Below are positions 52,997 through 61,712 of a stretch of DNA of 61,712 bases, piece by piece. The stretch comes from Candidatus Enterovibrio escicola. Its GTDB lineage: Bacteria; Pseudomonadota; Gammaproteobacteria; Enterobacterales; Vibrionaceae. Position numbers and translations under genes: made by a program. Below the pieces are notes generated by a model. That model made no database searches, had not been told where the DNA came from, and saw only the letters and a list, made by a program, of their open reading frames with translations. The stretch covers positions 1 through 61,712 of the forward strand of contig NZ_NBYY01000025.1 of the NCBI RefSeq assembly GCF_002464935.1. The letters run 5' to 3'. Each line of letters starts with the position of its first letter. Positions within the stretch are counted from its first letter, which is position 1.

Positions 52997-55507
52997 TCAG
53001 AACAACTCTTCTCCTTCACTTTCGTATATATTCCCGTTGACGGATCCAGTTGGGATATACTTTGTCGGTTCTGTTCCTTTTTGGAAATATTGGAACATTG
53101 AGTTGCTGTCGGTTCTACGAGTGAGTAAACCTGTATCTCGGTCGATACGTACTTTTATGATATCAGAAGGAATTACTTTATCTTGTTCAGGGACGTTGGA
53201 TATTGTATCCACCATAAGATTTATCCAAGCGGGTTGTGATGTTTTTGCCCCTGATTCTACGCCAGAAACCTGATTATTTCCGAAGTTAGCATTACGGGAT
53301 GTTCTACCCAAAGTACGAGAATGATCATCGAAACCGACCCAGACCGTGGCAACTAAACCCGGTGAAAATCCCGTATACCAGGCGTCCTTCAAATCATTCG
53401 TGGTTCCTGTTTTACCACCAATATCATGACGATTCAGCGGTTTTTTAGCACGCCAACCTGTACCATTCCATCCAGTACCGTCACGCCAGTTACCACCCCC
53501 CCAGATGTTAGCCTCCAAAGCTTCCCGAATGAGGAACGCATTCTGTTCGGTGATCACTTGTGGTGCATACGTTACGGTATTTTCCATGCTTGAGGGTTGT
53601 GTAAGAATATTTGCTTCTTCTTTCAGATTGAAAGCATCATGCTTATTGGTTAGATCCTTGCAATAACCATTGCAAATTAGCTGAGGATGAGCCGTGTAAA
53701 TCAACCTCTTAAATGGGTCTTCTACCTTGTGGATATAAAAAGGCATGAGGTAGTAACCACCATTAGTGAACACACTGAATCCTTGTGCGATTTCCATCGG
53801 AGTAAAACTGCCCGCACCCAAGGCTAATGCCTCTGTGCGAGGAAGATCATCGCGTTTAAAGCCAAAACGTGTTAGATAGTCTACGGTTTCATTTAAACCC
53901 ACATGGCGAAGCGTCCGTATGGCCATGACATTTTTAGATTGGGCCAATCCTCGAAGAATGGTGGTAGGCCCACCATAAGTGGGCGGGGAGTTCTTTGGCC
54001 GCCATGCGATGCCTTGATTTTCATCCCAGTGGTTAATTGGAGCATCGTTAATTAAAGTCGCTAATGTCATGCCTTGTTCGAGTGCAGCCGAATAGATAAA
54101 CGGTTTAATACCAGATCCAACCTGACGTACAGACTGAGTAACACGATTAAATTTACTGTGAATAAAGTTGAATCCTCCCACCAGTGCTTTCACGGCACCA
54201 TTTTCTGGTGACAGCACCACCATGGCAGTATTAGCGTTTGGCACTTGGCTTAGATACAAAACACCCCCGATGTTTTGTACCCAAATTTGATCCCCAATAC
54301 TTAATACTTCACCGGCTTGTTTTGGTGCGCTGCCTTGACGGATATCGCTAATATAGCGCCGTGCCCATTTTATGCCCTCCCATGGCAGGGTAGCTCTTTC
54401 ATCTTGTTTCAGTGTTAGCATTGCACTCTTTTTGTTAACTTTAATTACAACAGCCGGTTTTAATTCCCCGTAACTCGGTTGTTTTGAGAGATAATGTTGT
54501 ATTTTTATTGTATTCCATGCTGGGCTATTTACACCCCATAGTGTTGTTACCGCACCACGATAACCGTGACGTTGGTCATATGCCAAGAGGTTAGAGATTG
54601 CTGCGTGTTGTGTTGAATATTGCAAGTGTGAATCAATGGTGGTATATACTTTCATTCCTGATTCATACACTTTATCATCATATCTTTCCACCATCCATGC
54701 ACGTGCTAATTCGGCCACGTAAGGGGCATTCAATTCAATTTCGGCACTATGATAACTGGAAATTATTGGTTCGCTCTTTGCCTGCTCGTATTCTGAATGA
54801 GTGATGTAACCTTCACCAAACATACGGCTAAGAACTACATTTCTGCGGTTTGTAGCGCGTTCAACCGAATAAATCGGATTCATGGTAGAGGGCGATTTTG
54901 GCAGTCCAGCCAGTGTTGATATCTCACTTAGTGAGAGATCTTTAAGATCTTTCCCAAAGTAAACACGTGCTGCAGCACCAAAACCATAAGAACGGTAACC
55001 CAAAAAAATCTTATTGACGTATAGTGCCAGAATTTCCTGTTTGGAAAGAAGTTGTTCAATGTGAATAGCAATAAATATTTCTTTAATCTTACGCATGATC
55101 TTCTTCTCGTTAGAAAGAAAAAAGTTACGCGCAAGTTGCTGGGTGATAGTACTAGCACCTTGCTTGGTAAAACCTGACATAGCTACTACAAGTGCTGCAC
55201 GAGTTATACCGATGGGATCAATACCCAGATGCTCATAAAATCGGCTATCTTCGGTAGAGATTAATGCATTGATTAGATCTTGTGGAATTTCATGGTAGGT
55301 GACAGGAATTCGCCGTTTCTCTCCAAACTGAGAAATAAGCTTCCCATCAACACTATAGACTTGCATAGGGGTTTGTAGCTCAACATCCTTCAAGGTTGCC
55401 ACATTTGGTAGCTCTGGCCTAACGTAGAGGTAGAACCCAAAGATTGTACTAACCCCAAGAAATATGCAGATTAATGTAAAAACAAGCAGTCGCTTAATGA
55501 ACTTCAC
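52997..55507 (-). CDS. mrcA: Penicillin-binding protein 1A (bifunctional peptidoglycan synthase)
   Basis: Polymerises and crosslinks peptidoglycan. From the GTG at 55507 (836 residues) it starts [18 protein letters not shown], one membrane helix as in E. coli. The glycosyltransferase domain has the catalytic Glu in [30 protein letters not shown] and [17 protein letters not shown]. The transpeptidase domain has SGIKPF (active-site Ser), SKNVMAIR and [16 protein letters not shown] longer frame to GTG 55555 is possible but would put polar residues before the helix. The next gene is divergent aroK after a 1.3-kb gap. Confidence 0.95.
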   Translation of the reverse strand: MKFIKRLLVFTLICIFLGVSTIFGFYLYVRPELPNVATLKDVELQTPMQVYSVDGKLISQFGEKRRIPVTYHEIPQDLINALISTEDSRFYEHLGIDPIGITRAALVVAMSGFTKQGASTITQQLARNFFLSNEKKIMRKIKEIFIAIHIEQLLSKQEILALYVNKIFLGYRSYGFGAAARVYFGKDLKDLSLSEISTLAGLPKSPSTMNPIYSVERATNRRNVVLSRMFGEGYITHSEYEQAKSEPIISSYHSAEIELNAPYVAELARAWMVERYDDKVYESGMKVYTTIDSHLQYSTQHAAISNLLAYDQRHGYRGAVTTLWGVNSPAWNTIKIQHYLSKQPSYGELKPAVVIKVNKKSAMLTLKQDERATLPWEGIKWARRYISDIRQGSAPKQAGEVLSIGDQIWVQNIGGVLYLSQVPNANTAMVVLSPENGAVKALVGGFNFIHSKFNRVTQSVRQVGSGIKPFIYSAALEQGMTLATLINDAPINHWDENQGIAWRPKNSPPTYGGPTTILRGLAQSKNVMAIRTLRHVGLNETVDYLTRFGFKRDDLPRTEALALGAGSFTPMEIAQGFSVFTNGGYYLMPFYIHKVEDPFKRLIYTAHPQLICNGYCKDLTNKHDAFNLKEEANILTQPSSMENTVTYAPQVITEQNAFLIREALEANIWGGGNWRDGTGWNGTGWRAKKPLNRHDIGGKTGTTNDLKDAWYTGFSPGLVATVWVGFDDHSRTLGRTSRNANFGNNQVSGVESGAKTSQPAWINLMVDTISNVPEQDKVIPSDIIKVRIDRDTGLLTRRTDSNSMFQYFQKGTEPTKYIPTGSVNGNIYESEGEELF

Positions 55508-55679
55508 TAGATATTTCCCGTTATGTTTTTGTCGAAGCCATTCATAATGGATCACTGTTTACTAGTATAAAGAGAACTGAACAAAAAATAACAAATCTAC
55601 GGAGAGAACTTATCAAAATAATTAATAGATGATGATCTTTAACAAGTTACATTTAACATGTTTGTTCCATTAAAAGTTC

Positions 55680-55965
55680 CAAGAGGTGCCCTCCATCAGG
55701 TGAAATATACAGGTGTTATATCTTAAGCTGCCATAAAATACTCTAAAAAACATCGTTAGGAGAACGACACCCAAGACTCGCTCTACCATGTGTGTTGATG
55801 ATATGTTCTATCTTGGCAATTTCCTCATTACTAAGCTCATTAAAGTCAGTTTATTTGGGTAAAAATTTTCTTATCAAACTATTTGATATGGTAATTCAAC
55901 CCCTGATTAGTTGACCAACAAAGTCTGGCAAAATAGAATTCAGCGTCTGTCATTTCAGTAACCTA
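55680..55965 (-). mobile_element. IS30-family fragment (second type)
   Basis: The minus strand reads KFLPK, TDFNELSNEEIAKIEHIIN and THGRASLGCRSPNDVF then a stop, preceded by STNQGLNYHIK with a stop. This is the C-terminal quarter of an IS30 transposase, distinct in sequence from the fragments with FAQVRIDYRPEKYLGF. A related piece is at 13985-14180. Confidence 0.6.
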
Positions 55966-56843
55966 CTCATGCCAGACGAACTATCTACATCAAGAAGGCA
56001 TGTGGTTATACAGAAAGGTGTAAGTTTTTTAAGATCATTATAATCACAGTAAGGTTGATGTGGAACACTCGACAGGAGTCGTAAGTATCCACATTTCTAA
56101 TAGTAGATTCAACTAGTTACTCTCTTATCCCTGCCTGACAAACCGTGTTTGTATATTCAAGCTGTAAGGTTATAATCTGATAGATCGCGATAAATTTTAG
56201 CGCAATTAAGCACCGTTATTATAGTAGCTTTTCAGCTCTCGATAAATCGAGGTTGTGTATTCAATAAGTGGATTTATATCTTGAGAAAAAATGCTTCCTA
56301 ACAACAAATTCTTTTAGGGTAGATGATATCTACAATAGTAGACAAGCTGGATTGTAAGTCATACTGACGAACCATTCAACTTACTTGAACGAATGACAAT
56401 ACAGAGGAACAATGGAACTTCATTACTCTCTGTGACATAGGAAATTAAAATTCCTCATTTAAAAAAGTTGCAATTCAGTATTTTCTCTCTCGGTTAACTA
56501 CTAGCTAATCTAGCGTAGTACTGCTTATTTTTTTGGCTAGAAGAGCGTACCCATTTTGGTAGTTGGCTTCCTCTTCTTACGCTAAACCATATGTGTCGAA
56601 GTTATTATCTGAATTCAGATGTGCCTAAACGGCTATTTTAGCCATTTTTTCATAAGAAAATACACTTTCATAAAATTTAAACTGATTCAAATTCGTATTT
56701 TAAGTTGCCAAAGGGCTAGGTGACCTGAGATAATTTCAGATCTGATCACGAAATCTCCGTGAGGGATTTGGCGCCGCGGGCTTTCGATTAACGAATCTGC
56801 AGGTGGAGTTGTTTTCATTTAACCACGCGTAAATTGCTTAATA
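55966..56843. other. Debris where pilMNOPQ would be expected, and aroK leader
   Basis: No open gene is recognisable. Part of it (56010-56180) resembles 24090-24260, and 56245-56300 resembles 20600-20680, so most is old mobile-element sequence. Between 56700 and 56843 lies the aroK leader, which includes the hairpin AAATC...GATTT near 56751-56769, but no clear promoter. No pilQ sequence could be identified in any frame. Confidence 0.45.
56631..56650 (+). terminator. Orphan rho-independent terminator upstream of aroK
   Basis: GGCTA-TTT-TAGCC followed by ATTTTTTC on the plus strand. No gene remains upstream on this strand for 11 kb, so it probably belonged to a deleted gene, or it limits read-through from IS debris into aroK. 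Confidence 0.55.
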
Positions 56844-57362
56844 ATGGCTGAAAAACGAAATATTTTTCTTGTAGGTCCTATGGGGGCTGGCAAAAGTACA
56901 ATCGGACGATACCTTGCACAACAAATGCATATGGAGTTTTTTGACTCAGATACCGTGATTGAAGAGCGAACGGGTGCTGATATCGCATGGGTCTTTGATG
57001 TTGAAGGTGAAGAGGGATTTCGTGAACGCGAAAAGTGCGTTATCGACGATTTAACTCAAAAGCAAGGCATCGTTCTAGCTACTGGTGGTGGATCCATCAA
57101 GAGCAAAGAGAGCAGGAATCACCTGTCTGCACGTGGTATCGTGGTTTATTTAGAAACTACTATTGAGAAACAATTGGCACGTACTCAGCGTGATAAAAAG
57201 CGACCTCTGCTTCAAACAGAAAAACCACGACGGGTTCTCGAAGAGCTGGCAGATGAGCGCAACCATTTATACGAAGAGATTGCCGACTATATAGTACACA
57301 CAGATGATCAAAGCGCAAAAGTAGTGGCTAATCAGATCATCGAGTTGCTGGAAAGTCACTAA
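56844..57362 (+). CDS. aroK: Shikimate kinase I
   Basis: Phosphorylates shikimate in aromatic amino acid synthesis. The 172 residues (E. coli 173) contain the P-loop [11 protein letters not shown] (11-21), [19 protein letters not shown] with the shikimate-binding Asp, [16 protein letters not shown] and the lid RDKKRPLL. aroB starts 33 bases after the stop. aroK-aroB-damX-dam is conserved in gammaproteobacteria. Confidence 0.96.
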   Translation: MAEKRNIFLVGPMGAGKSTIGRYLAQQMHMEFFDSDTVIEERTGADIAWVFDVEGEEGFREREKCVIDDLTQKQGIVLATGGGSIKSKESRNHLSARGIVVYLETTIEKQLARTQRDKKRPLLQTEKPRRVLEELADERNHLYEEIADYIVHTDDQSAKVVANQIIELLESH

Positions 57363-57395
57363 GCATCAATTCATGAAGTAATAAATAGGTATTCC

Positions 57396-58499
57396 ATGGA
57401 ACGTGTCGATGTGTACTTAGGCGAAAGAAGCTACCCGATCTTTATTGGAGTAGGATTGTTATCTGATCCTTCTTTTTTTACTGATGTACAAGGCCGTCAG
57501 GTTGTGGTGGTAACTAATGAAAGCATTGCACCTCTGTATGGCGATCGTCTTATGGATACCCTGAATAAAGCTGGTGCTATTCCAGCTTTATTTTTCTTCT
57601 CCGATGGTGAACAATATAAAACACTAGAAACGTTCAATATCATCAATACCTTCTTGCTTAATGGAAACTACACCAGAAATGTGCTCATTATCGCATTAGG
57701 TGGTGGTGTTATCGGTGACGTTGTTGGCTTTGTGGCGGCTTGTTATCAACGTGGTGTTGACTTTATTCAGGCTCCTACCACTCTGTTGTCACAAGTAGAT
57801 TCCTCCGTAGGAGGAAAAACCGCCATTAATCATCCACTAGGTAAAAACATGATAGGTGCGTTCCACCAACCTAAAGCGGTGCTGATTGATACCAGTGTTA
57901 TGGCAACCTTACCCATGCGAGAATTTACTGCAGGAATAGCAGAGATCATCAAATACGCTATCATTGCCGATAGACCATTTTTTGTATGGCTGGAAGATAA
58001 CCTTGAGGTGTTAACTTGCCTTGATGGTGATGCATTGGTGTATGCAATTAAGCGTTGCTGCCAAATTAAAGCGGATATGGTTGCTAAAGATGAAAAAGAG
58101 TATGGTGTTCGTACACTCCTCAATCTTGGACATACCTTTGGGCATGCTATTGAGGTCGAGATGGGTTATGGCACTTGGTTGCATGGGGAAGCCGTTGCTG
58201 CAGGTACTGTAATGGCGGCACATACCGCACAACTTCAAGAATTACTGTCGAAAGAGGATACCAGTCGTATTACTTCTTTGCTTGCAAATGCAAATCTCCC
58301 AGTGAGACCACCTGCAAACATGGGCTATGATGCTTTCATCAAGCACATGAAACACGATAAAAAAGTACTCTTCGGGCAACTACGATTTGTCTTACCTACA
58401 TCAATTGGGACAGCAAAAGTCGTTGCTAACATTACACCCCAAACGCTTACTGAAGTCATTACGACGTTAAGTGGGTTTATATATGACACACTGCCATGA
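57396..58499 (+). CDS. aroB: 3-dehydroquinate synthase
   Basis: Second step of the shikimate pathway, NAD- and zinc-dependent. The 367 residues show FFSDGEQYKTLETFNIINTF, GGGVIGDVVGFVAACYQRGV, QAPTTLLSQVDSSVGGKTAI, and the metal-binding NLGHTFGHAIE and LHGEAVAAG blocks. All catalytic residues that I can check are present. The damX frame overlaps the end. Confidence 0.96.
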   Translation: MERVDVYLGERSYPIFIGVGLLSDPSFFTDVQGRQVVVVTNESIAPLYGDRLMDTLNKAGAIPALFFFSDGEQYKTLETFNIINTFLLNGNYTRNVLIIALGGGVIGDVVGFVAACYQRGVDFIQAPTTLLSQVDSSVGGKTAINHPLGKNMIGAFHQPKAVLIDTSVMATLPMREFTAGIAEIIKYAIIADRPFFVWLEDNLEVLTCLDGDALVYAIKRCCQIKADMVAKDEKEYGVRTLLNLGHTFGHAIEVEMGYGTWLHGEAVAAGTVMAAHTAQLQELLSKEDTSRITSLLANANLPVRPPANMGYDAFIKHMKHDKKVLFGQLRFVLPTSIGTAKVVANITPQTLTEVITTLSGFIYDTLP

Positions 58500-60015
58500 T
58501 ATGATCATCTTGGATTTTGATTCACAAATCCAACTCTTATCAAGAATTAAGTTCCTTACACGATTTAGTTCGAACCTTATTGAAATCACAGGCGAGCTAG
58601 GTTCGGGTAAAACATGTCTGAGCCAACGCTATCTCTCGAATTGGGCAAACGAACCTAGCCAATCTCTCCTTATTTGTAATCCCCATCAACAAGACGGGCA
58701 GCACCGAGCTATTATCCTGCGTCAGATTGTATGTGATGGAGTGTTCAATGAACAACACTCTATATTACACAGTCTTGAGTACATGCTTGATGGGCGAGAT
58801 GTTCATGCATTAATCGTCATCGACGACGCACAAATCTTAAGTGCGTCTGTTATTGCAGAGCTTTTAGTATTGGTGACAGAAGCCCAGCAACACAATAATT
58901 GGCAAATAAATGTATTACTGTTTAGCTTACTTAGCCAATCAAATAAATATTTATACAAGATTCCCTACGGTGATGTCGGGAAACCTATTGAACTTGAAAT
59001 TAGTCCGCTGACCGATAGTGAGAGGGAGATGTTTATTGACAAAATGATGGTAAACCGTGAGCTTGATATGGAGCAGCAACAGGGGTTAAAACAAAGAGCC
59101 GCCTTATTGCCTCCATTGCCTGGAGCCTTAAAAAGGCTAGAACTGCAGGAAACACCGAAAATGAAAGAGAAAAAACACTACTCGCTATTTGCTATAATAT
59201 TGCTAGCTCTGCTATTGCTTGTGCTGGGAATAAGTATTGCTTGGTGGATGCTTAATCCAGCGTTAAAATCTGAACAGAACACGATAACCAACATTACCCC
59301 TAATATCGTGAAAGAATTTTCCGAGATCCCTGTGGAAGAGGACACCGAAATGAGGAATTTATCTGTTGATGAAGCTAATGTGCGAGATGTAGACAGGAAT
59401 CTAATACCAAAGGTAATGAATGACACCGTTTCGCTGCCAGACAAACCAACAGTAGAAGGCATGACAGTAGGTCGACGGGATGAATATAGGCGTATTATTG
59501 TGCCAGATCATATTGTCAATGCCATCATTGATAAGCAATCAGTAGTTGGTTATGATACTAGTGCGGTAAATCTACCGATTACCGCACAGTTCACGCCACA
59601 AGAGGAAGTACACGTAACACATGGTGTTTCAGATAAACGCATAAAACCCAATGTGTTTCAGTCTGATACATCAAATACCCCATCACTAACTGAAAACAGA
59701 TCAACGAAAGAGTTGGTGTTATCGCACACGATATTACTTATGATACCAGATTCACGTTATGCGATACAATTAGCGGCGATTCAGTCTAAAGCAACTGTGC
59801 ATAATTTCTTACAGCAATATGAAATTAAAGATAGAGCCATGATATATGAAACTGTTCGAAATGGCGAAATTTGGTTTATAGTGCTGATTGGGGATTATAG
59901 TTCTGTGAATGAGGCACGCCAAGCAGAAATGCAATTGTCCGAAAACGTACAACGCCTTAACCCGTGGATTAAATCCTTCTCTCAAATTCACCGAGAAATT
60001 AATCTGATCAAGTAA
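58483..60015 (+). CDS. damX: Cell-division protein DamX (ATPase-like and SPOR domains)
   Basis: Binds septal peptidoglycan during division. From ATG 58483 (510 residues) there is an N-terminal AAA-type domain with Walker A GELGSGKTCLS (about 38-48) and Walker B ALIVIDDAQIL (about 108-118), one membrane helix (SLFAIILLALLLLVLGISIA, about 230-250), a polar periplasmic linker rich in Thr, Asp and Val, and a C-terminal SPOR domain (RYAIQLAAIQSKATVHNFLQ to IKSFSQIHREI). The frame also opens at 58471, and an ATG at 58501 directly follows the aroB stop, so the exact start is uncertain. Confidence 0.9.
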   Translation: MTHCHDMIILDFDSQIQLLSRIKFLTRFSSNLIEITGELGSGKTCLSQRYLSNWANEPSQSLLICNPHQQDGQHRAIILRQIVCDGVFNEQHSILHSLEYMLDGRDVHALIVIDDAQILSASVIAELLVLVTEAQQHNNWQINVLLFSLLSQSNKYLYKIPYGDVGKPIELEISPLTDSEREMFIDKMMVNRELDMEQQQGLKQRAALLPPLPGALKRLELQETPKMKEKKHYSLFAIILLALLLLVLGISIAWWMLNPALKSEQNTITNITPNIVKEFSEIPVEEDTEMRNLSVDEANVRDVDRNLIPKVMNDTVSLPDKPTVEGMTVGRRDEYRRIIVPDHIVNAIIDKQSVVGYDTSAVNLPITAQFTPQEEVHVTHGVSDKRIKPNVFQSDTSNTPSLTENRSTKELVLSHTILLMIPDSRYAIQLAAIQSKATVHNFLQQYEIKDRAMIYETVRNGEIWFIVLIGDYSSVNEARQAEMQLSENVQRLNPWIKSFSQIHREINLIK

Positions 60016-60119
60016 TCTAGTACTGACTTTGCTCAGAGTGTGAACTTACTCTGATTGATAATCAAAAATGAGATACAATTCTTACCCTTTCGAGCAGTCG
60101 TGGTATTGGATATACATTA

Positions 60120-60971
60120 ATGAAAAAGCATCGTGCCTTTCTGAAGTGGGCTGGAGGTAAGTACTCTCTAGTTGAAGATATCCGCCATCACCTACCTGAA
60201 GGTAAAAAATTGATTGAACCGTTTGTTGGAGCAGGTTCTGTTTTTCTAAACACAGACTACGAGCAATATCGTTTGTCGGACATTAATCCGGATCTAACTA
60301 ATCTCTACAATTTAGTGAAACAGTCACCGGAACGTTATATCGATGATGCTCGCAAACTATTCCAACCTAAGTACAATCAAAAAGTTGCATACTTGGCGAT
60401 TCGTGAAGAATTTAATGCCAGTAAAGATCCGTATCTGCGTGCATTATACTTTCTCTACATGAATCGCCATGGGTTTAATGGTCTTTGCCGCTACAATAAA
60501 AAAGGGAGCTTCAACGTACCGTTTGGTACCTACAAGAAGCCGTATTTTCCGCAAGCTGAAATCGAATTTTTTTCCGAAAAAGCCAAAAAAGCTACATTTA
60601 TATGCGAAGGCTATCAACAGAGCTTTACTCATGCTTCCCTAGGTAGTGTAATCTACTGTGATCCCCCGTATGCTCCCTTATCTGGCACTGCAAACTTCAC
60701 CACATATTCTGCGAAAGGTTTTAGCCTGTACGACCAAGCCCTTTTAGGAAAAATCGCAGCAAAAACGGTAACGCAACGCAACATACCCGTGCTAATTTCC
60801 AATCATGACACACCGTTGATCCGACACCTGTACGCGGGGGCATATATCAATGTAGTACAAGTGAAACGAACTATCAGCCGAAATGGTGAGGGTAGAAATA
60901 AGGTCGATGAGTTATTGGCATTGTTTATTTGTAAAAAGTCAACATTACGACAGCGACAATGTTCGTTATGA
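60120..60971 (+). CDS. dam: DNA adenine methylase (GATC)
   Basis: Methylates adenine in GATC for mismatch-repair strand choice and replication control. The 283 residues contain FLKWAGGKYSLVEDI (8-22), the SAM motif FVGAGSVFLNT, YLYMNRHGFNGLCRYN-like FLYMNRHGFNGLCRYNKKGS, the catalytic DPPY in CDPPYAPLSG and the end FICKKS. A polar C-terminal tail follows. The gene starts 104 bases after damX. Downstream rpe, usually next, is missing. Confidence 0.96.
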   Translation: MKKHRAFLKWAGGKYSLVEDIRHHLPEGKKLIEPFVGAGSVFLNTDYEQYRLSDINPDLTNLYNLVKQSPERYIDDARKLFQPKYNQKVAYLAIREEFNASKDPYLRALYFLYMNRHGFNGLCRYNKKGSFNVPFGTYKKPYFPQAEIEFFSEKAKKATFICEGYQQSFTHASLGSVIYCDPPYAPLSGTANFTTYSAKGFSLYDQALLGKIAAKTVTQRNIPVLISNHDTPLIRHLYAGAYINVVQVKRTISRNGEGRNKVDELLALFICKKSTLRQRQCSL

Positions 60972-61129
60972 TGTAATGTAACATTTTCCTTTAACTAAAG
61001 TCTTATTGTCGATTTTTGTCAAATTAAACTTCAATTTGCACAGCTAATATAGCAACCACACAGGGAATGATTCCGAAGCCAATTTCGCAGAAAAGTTTAA
61101 GGCAAGGTAACTTGAGGATGTTTGATTTA
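60972..61129. other. Short gap after dam
   Basis: The minus strand from about 61124 to 61024 could encode the end of an unknown hydrophobic protein (KLFCEIGFGIIPCVVAILAV then QIEV and a stop), but only about 30 codons remain before IS982 cuts it. I do not recognise it and cannot exclude that it is chance. Confidence 0.3.
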
Positions 61130-61318
61130 ACCTGAGATGCGCATAAAAAACACACTAAATGCCAAAGTAGCGATTTGATCGTTTGAAATAAACTATTGAA
61201 TGCACAAGGACTTGGACATGAATAACTTAGACGCCATTTTCGTCGATATCGACGATTCCTACCAAACTTTCCTTCCTGCATGGAAAAAACACCTAATTTC
61301 TTCCAGTATCAAACAAAA
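61130..61318 (+). mobile_element. IS982-family fragment, left end and transposase N-terminus
   Basis: Left terminal repeat TTAACCTGAGATGCGCATAA near 61132, then MNNLDAIFVDIDDSYQTFLP at 61219 and KHLISSSIKQ. After 61318 the sequence changes to the terminal repeated element, which inserted into this IS982 or replaced its remainder. Confidence 0.8.
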
Positions 61319-61321
61319 AAC

Positions 61322-61712
61322 GGGTATGCGGATTTAGTGATTGATTTCCACAGGATGTATTAATTGGTTAAAATCGGATTTGATGATTGGCATCATAAAC
61401 CAAATACACTTGTATTAAGAACGTGTAGACATCCACAGCCGAACTCAGCGGCGACTCTGAGAAGACAAGGATTTTACCATGAAAACTATCTCTATTGCTG
61501 AATTTGAAACTCTGGTAGCTCGCAACGACTGGCAGCGAGAACAAGATTGCGAAGTTTTAGAGCGTCTTGATCGTCAGGTTGAAGAGTGGAACGAAGAAAA
61601 CGAATCTTTTGATCTGAACGATATTCCTCACGTTTTTGGTTTGGCTTCTAAAACCTCAACCTTAGATGGTATCAAAATTACTTACACCGAAGGCTTTAAC
61701 TACGACGAATGC
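61322..61712 (+). repeat. End of a repeated element, inverted copy of 1-391
   Basis: Reverse complement of the window start. The terminal 150 bases differ from the left copy at about ten positions, the coding 234 bases at none that I can see. Direct 18-base repeats lie at 61329-61346 and 61375-61392, with the same 46-base pitch as in the left copy. Confidence 0.75.
61479..61712 (+). CDS. Partial unrecognised protein at the end of a repeated element (right copy)
   Basis: ATG at 61479, 78 codons, then the window ends in frame after GAATGC, the same place as in the left copy. The encoded peptide is identical to the left one (MKTISIAEFETLVARNDW to GFNYDEC). There is only a weak ribosome binding site (GACAAGG about eight bases before ATG). 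Function unknown; the remainder lies outside. Confidence 0.6.
   Translation, partial: MKTISIAEFETLVARNDWQREQDCEVLERLDRQVEEWNEENESFDLNDIPHVFGLASKTSTLDGIKITYTEGFNYDEC

Overview
The window is a piece of a gammaproteobacterial chromosome from the family Vibrionaceae. The evidence is gene order and protein similarity: folA-apaH-apaG-ksgA-pdxA-surA-lptD-djlA, the cysG-cysDN-permease-cysC cluster, yheO-tusDCB-str-S10-spc-alpha, and aroK-aroB-damX-dam all follow Vibrio-type arrangements. Housekeeping genes are intact, but almost every gap between them is filled with decayed insertion sequences. Several accessory genes (apaG, yheO, a phage terminase) are broken or reduced to stubs. This pattern of recent IS expansion, pseudogenes and gene loss is typical of a bacterium that has become host-restricted. 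The luminous light-organ symbionts of deep-sea anglerfish (Enterovibrio-like) are a good candidate, but that identification is inference.

Layout. 1-391 and 61322-61712 are inverted copies of the end of one repeated element, each carrying the same first 78 codons of an unrecognised gene; the window stops at the same base in both. 0.4-10.7 kb holds folA (+), apaH (-), an IS256-family wreck, an IS30-family fragment inside a truncated apaG, then the outer-membrane/vitamin B6 operon lptD-surA-pdxA-ksgA (-) and divergent djlA (+). 10.7-14.3 kb is accessory debris: IS21-like, IS5, a P2-like phage terminase/portal remnant, IS982 and IS30. 14.3-20.5 kb is a complete sulfate activation and siroheme operon (+). 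20.5-25.9 kb is IS debris around ruvX.

25.9-39.9 kb is the full alpha, spc and S10 ribosomal protein operons, all on the minus strand, with recognisable promoters, leaders and terminators. 39.9-43.8 kb is IS debris with one intact DUF406-family gene. 43.8-48.3 kb is the str operon (rpsL, rpsG, fusA, tuf) behind a near-consensus promoter. 48.4-50.9 kb holds tusBCD, a yheO pseudogene fused in frame to tusD, and fkpA. 51-53 kb is IS5 plus IS982. mrcA (-) follows; the pilMNOPQ genes expected between mrcA and aroK are gone, replaced by 1.3 kb of debris. aroK-aroB-damX-dam (+) closes the gene part, followed by a truncated IS982 cut by the terminal repeat.

Together the intact genes supply translation machinery, protein export (SecY, SurA, FkpA), LPS insertion (LptD), peptidoglycan synthesis (PBP1A), the shikimate pathway, folate and pyridoxal phosphate synthesis, sulfate assimilation, tRNA thiolation and Dam methylation. 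I found no rRNA or tRNA gene and no CRISPR array. I found no intact transposase. I found no convincing undescribed defence or metabolic system. The items most worth a second look are the terminal repeated element, the 12-bp-repeat insertion in ribosomal protein L23, and the yheO-tusD fusion.
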